Assembly (NCBI RefSeq): GCF_016906535.1
Contig: NC_057380.1
Coordinates: 682,001-746,000, forward strand
Reading direction: 5' to 3'
DNA: 64,000 nucleotides
Source of the DNA: Rhizoctonia solani
Taxonomy: Eukaryota > Basidiomycota > Agaricomycetes > Cantharellales > Ceratobasidiaceae
A program made the position numbers and the translations under genes. Numbering within the stretch: the first letter of the stretch is position 1; each line of letters starts with the position of its first letter. The notes beneath the pieces are model-generated. The model was given only the letters and a program-made list of their open reading frames with translations. It was not told the DNA's origin and ran no database searches. This document shows positions 57,175 through 64,000 of the stretch, piece after piece.

Positions 57175-58450
57175 CGAGCGGTTATATTCCTGTGTCGCAG
57201 TAGATATGGCAAGCCGGTTTATGTAAGTCGCAGCTTCGCCTGCTGAAAGTGCAAGAAAGTCGGAGCTACATGTAAATGTATTTACAAGTACTGTGAGACG
57301 ATATAAAAAAATAACAGAAAAAGAGTATTATGCCTTGACTTTGACTGTGATATAGCAAACTGAGGCTTTACAAGCAAAGTTTTGGCGAGCATATATGCAA
57401 GCAATACAAACAAGTCCAAGCGCGTCGCGTGGGCACGCATAAAGGTATTTGAGTTATGATACTCATATTTCAACATGTCTCGTTTAAGCTTCTCGAAAAT
57501 TGTGGTCTTACACTGGGCTTGCGGGCTCTGGCACATTTTCCAGAGGGGTACATAAGCACCGTTTGCGGATTCAATAAGGTTCCTGCACTTGTTGGGCGAG
57601 ACCACAGGATGTCACAAGTTTTATTGGGTTGAAACGATAGCATGATGTAAGTGGTGTGAATCTCTTCCAGTAGTGTAATCAATGTCATACCAGTAATTTA
57701 GCGGTTAAATTGACGTTAACAGTCTGACAAGGCATGATTATTAAGCTTTAGAGGGGTTACTTGGCCTTTGGCCGGCACAGCAAGATGGGAAGGGAGATAA
57801 ACTAAGATAGTGAGGAGGACAGAACGACCGGGACCGGCGGGCGAAGCAGGATGGGGGCCGGAGAGGCGGAACGCCGAACCGGGGAGCCACCGGGGCCGCG
57901 CCACCGAGCGAGCTGGGTGGGCGGCCGAACCCAGTCGTCTGCAGACAGAGGTGTGGGTGGGCGGGACTTACAGAAAAAACGGGGAAACACGAGTGAATGG
58001 TGCTGCGAGTGATGGTGGGCTCGCGATGGATGTGGTGCGGATGGAAGGGAAACGACGGCGCAAGCGCCGGACTATGTATTGCAAATGGGATATACACACG
58101 CGGAAAAGGATAAACCGTGAGACCCGGCCTGAAACGGCCCAGTATAAGTTTTGCGGCCTGCACGGGCTCCGTCGCAAAACTCCACTTACTTGTGCTCCGG
58201 CTCCATTCCCCGTAAAGTTCATATAAGGCAGATTATTCACTTGTATACGTATCCATCTGTAAATAGAGATCATTTGATTAGTATTGCGATGGTTATCGGG
58301 ACCCACGACAGACATACAAGTAGGGCCCAAAGCTGCCCAATCCCAGAATCTATGGTCAAACAAAAATCGTGATGTTATTTGTTTTGATTGAAGTTGGGTT
58401 ATTTACAGGGAATCATTGAGCTCTCCAACCATAAATGCATTCACGGCACC
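57175..58450. other. Intergenic with a GC-rich island; no gene assigned
   Basis: About 57800-58070 is strikingly GC-rich (runs such as ccggggccgcgccaccgagc) compared with AT-richer neighbours. Open frames on both strands there (138 and 140 codons) look like by-products of high GC: Arg/Gly/Pro-rich with no domain. 57282-57690 holds minus-strand frames of no recognisable type. Confidence 0.4.
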
Positions 58451-60739
58451 TCAATTTATACCCTCAAGTATCAGTTGACGATGCTTTTCTGAGCGGGGTT
58501 CAAATTTGAAATCAAACGGCTCAAACTCGCTAGGATACGCGCTGGTTACTGTAGAGGCAGTTAGACAAGCGTACATCTTACTTACAGTACTAGGGAGTTG
58601 CTTTTCTGCTCAATTGATGGCTCTATCTGATGCCCATCTGCGCTCAGCTTCTTTGAGAAGGTGAAAACTGATAGCAGTGATGCAATTGAGATGAATGCCG
58701 AGTTGTCTGCAAAATAGGTCCCGGGGCATTTGCTAGGACAACACTCAGTATTAGCTAAATATTTGTCAACTGCTAATACAAATGTATTTACCGCCTTCCC
58801 CATCCAAACCCGGGTACTTGTGGAATCTCTGGGTCAAGGTATCTGTTAGGGTCAAACACTTCGGGATCTGGATAATAAGCTTCGTCACGAGACATTGCCC
58901 TGGTCATGTATACTTTGTTAGTCGGATAATAATATAAGCAAATAGACTCCAAACCATGTATTTGGGATTCTGGTTAGATGTGTTCCGTTAAGGTTAAATA
59001 AGATTAATTATAACCGGAATCAGTGTAATATTAACTCGAAGTGCAGGAGTAATCACTCACACATTTGTACCCTTTAATACGTTACACCCACGGTAGGTAT
59101 CGTCCTCGAAGCACGCATGTGGAAATCCTAGGATAAATTTATATATGAGTATGAACACCCCTACTAGTGTCCTTCGTATTTCCTTCGTACCTGATGGAAG
59201 TACTGGGTAGAGGCGCATCACTTCCTGAATCAAATTTCTCACATACGGTAAACGCTCTTTATCCGTTACAGTTGGAAGAGTAACTGGTCCTAACACATGA
59301 TCCAGCTCTTTTTGTGCTTGAAGTTGAGCGCTGGGGTTCTGTACCATAGCAGCTACAAAGCTAACCAAGAGGCTCGCGGACTAGTTCGGCTGGGTCAGGA
59401 TTGAAACAAGCAAAGATGGCTCAAGTGCAGGAACGTACCGTATCTGTCCCTCCTGTTGGGTTACATGGATGTGAGTTGTCTGGTTCGATTCCTCGTTTTT
59501 ACAAGTTTTGATTCACCTGCATAAATTACAAATGCTAGCTCCTTTAGCCGTTTATCTCGCTCCTGAGTGCTCAGATCCGACACCAGCTTATGGTTTGAAG
59601 CAGAACGCTGAGTATGGAGTGTTCTGCAACCCCTGTTGCCTAGAGTTCACGTCAGCCAGGCCCTGAAGGACGAACGATCCTGAGATGCACCACTTGTGAT
59701 TTTGCCCACTCGTACGGCTCGTCGAGGGCTTTCTGCTTATTCGTTCTCCATTCTTTTGCAACACGTTTCCAGCTAGCGCCTGGGAACCAATCTGGAATAT
59801 GGGCAAGAATGGGGGCCACGTTGACGATGAAGTCTTGGTTTAAGATTGTTAGCGAGTTTATAGAGGGTCATGGGGAATAGATATACTGGTCATCAGTGGT
59901 GCTTTGCTAGCGTGATATACTGCCAATCTGGCCCTTTGGAACCACAGGTCATTGACCCTGTAGGTGGTATCCATATGCAAGTCGGAACATAGTTGATGCC
60001 ATGGCGCTAAACAGAAATCAGTGTGACGACAAATTATTATTTAGCTATTATGTTTATATGTTTATCAATCGACTCTTACTAGAAGAATTCATCACGAACT
60101 TGATAAAATGGCTTGGAGTGCTCCGAGAGTTTAAGCAAACGTCGAAGTAGTAATCGAGCTTGATGTTGCTGCAAGTTGCGAAATTGAACGACCTCACGCG
60201 CGTTAAGCCAGTTGTTGAGCATTCGACGATAGTGTCGCCATAGGTCACCGTATCTTGCTGTCGCAGCGCCGGCAGACCAATCCATACTATGCAAGTTGTC
60301 GAGATCAGCAACGTGCGCCGGAAACGTAATGAAGATTACTCACAGCCTAGGATCGGAGAGCATTGGCCCAATATTACGGTCGGAGTACTTTGCTGAACGC
60401 TTATCGAGAAGTTCTGAGGCCGCCTGTGCGGAGTTTAGCACCAAGGTGGACTGTCCAAAGGCTTTCAAGAGGAATACATCCGCTATTCGACATCATATTA
60501 AGTGCTAGCGTATATGTTGGACTCTCCTGGCTTACTATTAAGCTGCTTTCCAAGCGTCATAAATGCCATGTGCTGTGGTCCTGAGGGAATCGAAAAGGCG
60601 TTTCCGACGATAGGGAAAGACCTCGGGGATGGAAAACCATGTGATTTTTGGTACCCTTTGCTGCGCCAGCGCTGTATAGCTAAGAGGGCAGGGAAGTGAC
60701 CACAAGCGGGTAGAATAGCGTAGAAATGAGGGACAGCAT
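58451..60739 (-). pseudogene. Cytochrome P450 paralog 4, two frameshifts
   Basis: Most divergent member of the same family, opposite strand. ATG 60739 gives an anchor (MLSLISTLFYPLVVTSL) that loses frame at about 60682 before LAIQRWRSK. Then PSPRSFPIVGNAFSIPSGPQ, DVFLLKAFGQSTLVLNS, and C-helix WRHYRRMLNNWLNAR. LAYGYHLQG is followed by a 2-nt deletion at about 59985, then NDLWFQRA. A 53-nt intron precedes DFIVNVAPILAHIPDWFPGA. I-helix GGTDT is on a 14-nt exon (59439-59452), then FVAAMVQNP, EVMRLYP, a 15-nt exon (58955-58969), and FGWGRR/KCPGTYFAD. It ends RQLILEGIN with stop 58451-58453. The splice plan equals paralogs 1-3. Confidence 0.82.
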
Positions 60740-61367
60740 ATTAGATTACTCGTCCGGGGTTACGGATAATGGTTGGCCAATGAGATGGGAGGTGTTTTGC
60801 AAGCAGGCTTGAATACGGCACCATCCATTAAGTCGAATATATACACCCGAGGGGCTTGGGAAAACTATGCGGAAGTTATGACTATGGACCATCAGCCTCC
60901 ACACGCTGATTGGGGCTAACATTTGTGGAGCTACCAATAAAAGCGCATAAAGATGGAATGTTCTGCTAGCGACAAACCTTCCAACTTCAGTGAACTATTC
61001 GAACTACCGAATATAGATTAGAACAGAATCTTCACTTTCCATTAAGACTTCTAAGAACTCATATCATGCGTCCAGGTGACCGGTTGACAGATACCCGGGT
61101 TTAACTGGCTATCGATCATATTGATTTTGTAGGGTTACCATCGTCTCTGTAGTACACCAGTAAATACACAAAGAGCATGCTTTGTCGCCCAGATTGGCTT
61201 CTGTTTAAAGCTAGCCCAAGCATGGTGACTGATAAAAGCATATACTTAACATTCTCCAGCACGGATTCACATTAGTCCATCCATAACCTCTTACTAACAT
61301 CGCTCCACAACGCCTTGGGGTTGTTTACGCTATCAACACAAATTCTCAGTGATCTGAGCTCCAGTTT
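60740..61367. other. Intergenic, no gene seen
   Basis: Promoter side of P450 paralog 4 and 3' flank of the peptidase gene. Nothing else recognised. Confidence 0.45.
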
Positions 61368-64000
61368 CTATTGATATCTCACGTGCTGGGAAGAAGAGGG
61401 AACACTAGGGATAGGGGCAGTTATAAGCGTGGATAAGAGATTGTACCCAATCGAACCTACCATGTTGAGCTGGATGCGACTTGAACTCTTCGAATGTACT
61501 TGAATCAGCAGGCGAGAAAGCCAGTCTCCAGGTAATACCTGCTTTAACGTTAGATTGGGGGATATATACTGGAGGGAGCACCGGCCTACCCTGGAAACTA
61601 TGGTCAAGAAGTCCGGTGGGGAAAGCGGCTCTTTCTTCAACCCAAAGGTTTTCAGCTCGGAATCCATCTGAGCAAAGTTGGACGATTGTCCACCCACGAC
61701 ACCGCAGTATTGCTGAGTGGTTCCTGGCTTGCCACCCACCACAACCGTTTTGACATTATACTTTGTATGCATAAGAATACTAAATAGGCTGCATGATGAA
61801 GCGCATCTTCCATTGCTCATAATTGCGATATTCTCAAACTCGAAAGGTCTGGTCGTCGGAGGGTCCAAGTGGAACGGGAGACAGGTGTCTCCGATCCTAA
61901 ACCCAATATTAACATTAATTTCTGGAATAATACGGCAACGATTACCTTTGTGAGAACAAATCAGCGATTCCATTAATTTGTATATCGAGGCCAGGCTCGA
62001 GCCAGTTGTAATTCGCTGGGAAAGTCTTGTTGTCGACATCTTTCCATTCAGATGCTGTTGGCAGACGATGATCTTAGGATAATATTTATAACTAGGAAAG
62101 ACGGCTCACGCGTATAAAATGAATCGATTAATTCCAGCGCGCCTAGTCCAGTTCTGTCGCTCGTAATGGAATTTACTATTTTTCTCGGAAGTTCCCGTGC
62201 ACGAACACTACCGTTCATACCAGGCTGAAAGTCAAGTCCAGGCTCGGGTCCGGCAAGCTAACAAAGTTGATCAATGAATATGAAAGTGCGTGTAGATTTA
62301 TGTATGTCTCACCACACGGTGCAACCATGATGCGAGACAAATCGTACCACCGCCATTATTGGTCTAAGCATATACAAATGGGTTCTTGCGTTTATGATTA
62401 GATATAGGTGGGCAACTCACAACGTCAATCAAGAGCCTGGATGCCCCCTTGGATTTGACCGCGTCCAATCCGTCGAGAGCATTCTGCTGAAGCTGGAGTA
62501 GGATACCAGTCAAAGATCCGAAGTGGATCGAGCCCACAAGTCAACACTTGCCTGAAAAGCTACCCGAAAATGATAGCAAACTCAATACCGCCGTCTTTCC
62601 ATCCTCGAGGACAAACCAATGCATATCGCCCGTGCCGCTCACGTTCCCCGTGGGACCAGGTGTTCGGGAAGCGTGATGTCGAATTGTGGGCCGTCGTTGA
62701 CCAAGCTAGAGACGGCGAGCCGACGGCCACGGTGGACTCGAGGTATATCGGATCGCTTTGGAATCGCGCTGGGACGCTGTAAGGATCTTCCGAGAGATGG
62801 GCGATCCCCGCCTTGGGTGAGGTTGTTTTTGCTTGCGCCACACTAATACGATCGACCAGGGATCTTCCATTGGTCGATACCTTGGCTTGGCAGTTGTTGT
62901 CCCACAACTCGCTGGCGTTGGTAAAGTTCCTAATTTCACGCTCTTTCGGGACAAGTAAGGCACGTTGTACGTTTCCTCGGTCGTACTTCCGTTTCGGACC
63001 AGGGTGAGCGATAGACTATCCCCGCGTATAGGCAATGCAGATTGAGCGAAATCACCCATTCGATAACCTGGTATCTGGTATGAAGAGAAAAAGTTGTTTT
63101 GGCGGGTCGTTTTTGATTGGTAGCCACCCGAGATTGCGGCGTAAGCGTCGACCGTGGTCCATGGGTCTTGTCCTTGAATTGAAACGATCGAGCACCGTCG
63201 AACTAATAGGGAGATTAGTATCAATTCAATGGGCATAAGATGTCAGGGCATACGTCTGATAGATTTCGACCCAGGGCCGAGTGCCAGATATTGAGTGCAC
63301 CACCCCCAACTCTTTCCTAACGATTTCGGAGGCTTCGGGGACGATGTGAATGTTTTGAATGTCCTCATTACCGGGCTGAGCGAGAACTGCAAGTGGGAAT
63401 GGGAGGTATGTGATAAACAGGGAATCGTCTAATTCAATCAAGTTAGCTGCGACAATTGAAGGGTTTGAGTAAGTGTCCCTACAGCAGTAGTTGTTGTACC
63501 CGGCATGTCCGTCTCCGAGCCGCTTAATTGTCCTGATGCTTAAGTTCTCGTGTTAGCTCAGAGAGAGGCTGTGGATTGCGCATGGACTTACTCTTGGTGC
63601 AGCTCAACTGGGATTATGAGTGAGGATGACCAGTGCTATATGATAGCGCAAATAGGAAGCTTACAATCTAATGAATAAATCGACTGTTTGATTCTCTGGA
63701 GCTCGCCCAGAATGTCGATTGTGATATCTTTGTATGGCTCTGGCATATCCAGGTGGAACCTGGTTGAGGTATGGAATTGATCGAATGTTTTACTAAGGAC
63801 ATCGACGATCTATTCCAAAAATATCGATAAGAACTATGACCAAAGAAATAAAGGGCATCTTACATTGTCCCTCAGTGTAGTATTAAAAGGGAAATACGAA
63901 AAGCAAGAGTGGAGCTCCGAGGGCTTGACCCAAGTTGAATTGGATATCGCAGCACATGGGTCGGATCGTGTAGGGTGTAATGGAGACCCTGTGGCCAACG
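61368..64000 (-). CDS. CPAF-like S41 peptidase, 5' end beyond the window; apparent frameshifts
   Basis: Fungal secreted S41 (tail-specific/CPAF-like) serine peptidase. Reading the minus strand from the edge: DILGELQRIKQ; an HDGHAGYNNYCCR segment (the DGH motif of the N-terminal part); LIELDDSLFITYLPFPLAVL; a PDZ-like stretch CSIVSIQGQDPWTTVDAYAA; NASELWDNNCQAK; LVNDGPQFDITLPEHLVP; VLEDGKTAVLSLLSF. The catalytic-domain core follows: FENIAIMSNGRCASSCSLFS, where the Ser of CASSC is the expected nucleophile, then VKTVVVGGKPGTTQQYCGVV and LSPPDFLT. Stop 61368. Single-base shifts seem needed near 62945 (PYLS/KEREIRNFTN), near 62710 and near 62660, so the gene may be decayed. Kept as CDS because the start is not visible and sequence error is possible. 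Confidence 0.72.

Noticed and set aside
57741..58226. Overlapping frames of 138 and 140 codons on both strands.
   Set aside because: Caused by high GC; Arg/Pro/Gly-rich without any motif.
59470..59500. A ggttcgattcc T-loop-like string suggesting a tRNA.
   Set aside because: It lies in a P450 intron, and no acceptor, D or anticodon arm can be formed around it.

Overview
The window is eukaryotic and fungal. Every recognisable gene is cut by many short GT-AG introns of about 45-65 nt. The content (NACHT-WD40 receptor, expanded P450s, CYP53-like and GMC enzymes, a Tnp2-type CACTA transposon, a basidiomycete-type four-TM membrane protein) fits an Agaricomycete, most like the Ceratobasidiaceae (Rhizoctonia). 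The assignment is inference from family content. No rRNA, tRNA or CRISPR was recognised.

Layout. 1-31.6 kb is an accessory region built by duplication and riddled with small transposons. Four paralogous P450s (1.5-3.7, 10.9-12.9 and 25.9-28.1 kb on +, plus 58.5-60.7 kb on -) share one intron plan, and all carry disabling lesions. A second P450 type, CYP53-like (benzoate 4-hydroxylase family), follows two of them: a nearly intact copy at 16.7-18.8 kb and a transposon-broken copy at 29.2-31.6 kb. The order P450 then CYP53 is therefore duplicated as a block. Between and beside the blocks lie an intact 5'-nucleotidase-like metallophosphoesterase, a decayed fragment of the splicing factor gene SF3B3/RSE1, a PEP mutase/isocitrate lyase family enzyme and a secreted GMC oxidoreductase. 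Small mobile elements here include a three-copy GC-rich MITE family, a second MITE, a 1.07 kb hAT derivative with an 8-bp target duplication, a fold-back element and a LINE ORF1 remnant.

32-47.5 kb is calmer: a monocarboxylate-type MFS carrier, a small unknown two-exon gene, a tandem pair of four-TM membrane proteins (DUF7598-like), a DHA1-type MFS transporter, and a large NACHT-WD40 receptor gene with 14 WD repeats and two apparent frameshifts.

48-57.2 kb holds the most striking structure. The mitochondrial pantothenate gene panB (ketopantoate hydroxymethyltransferase) is split in its coding sequence by an 8188-bp CACTA transposon with 82-bp terminal inverted repeats, a 3-bp target duplication, a Tnp2 transposase gene and a second, divergent gene. 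The right edge carries the fourth P450 paralog and the 3' part of a secreted CPAF-like S41 peptidase gene.

How the genes may work together: the CYP53-like P450, GMC oxidoreductase, PEP mutase-family enzyme and organic-acid carrier could serve oxidation and uptake of aromatic or organic acids, but this rests on neighbourhood only. Several genes have clean 1-4 nt indels. These may be true decay or, in part, consensus errors in the assembly.
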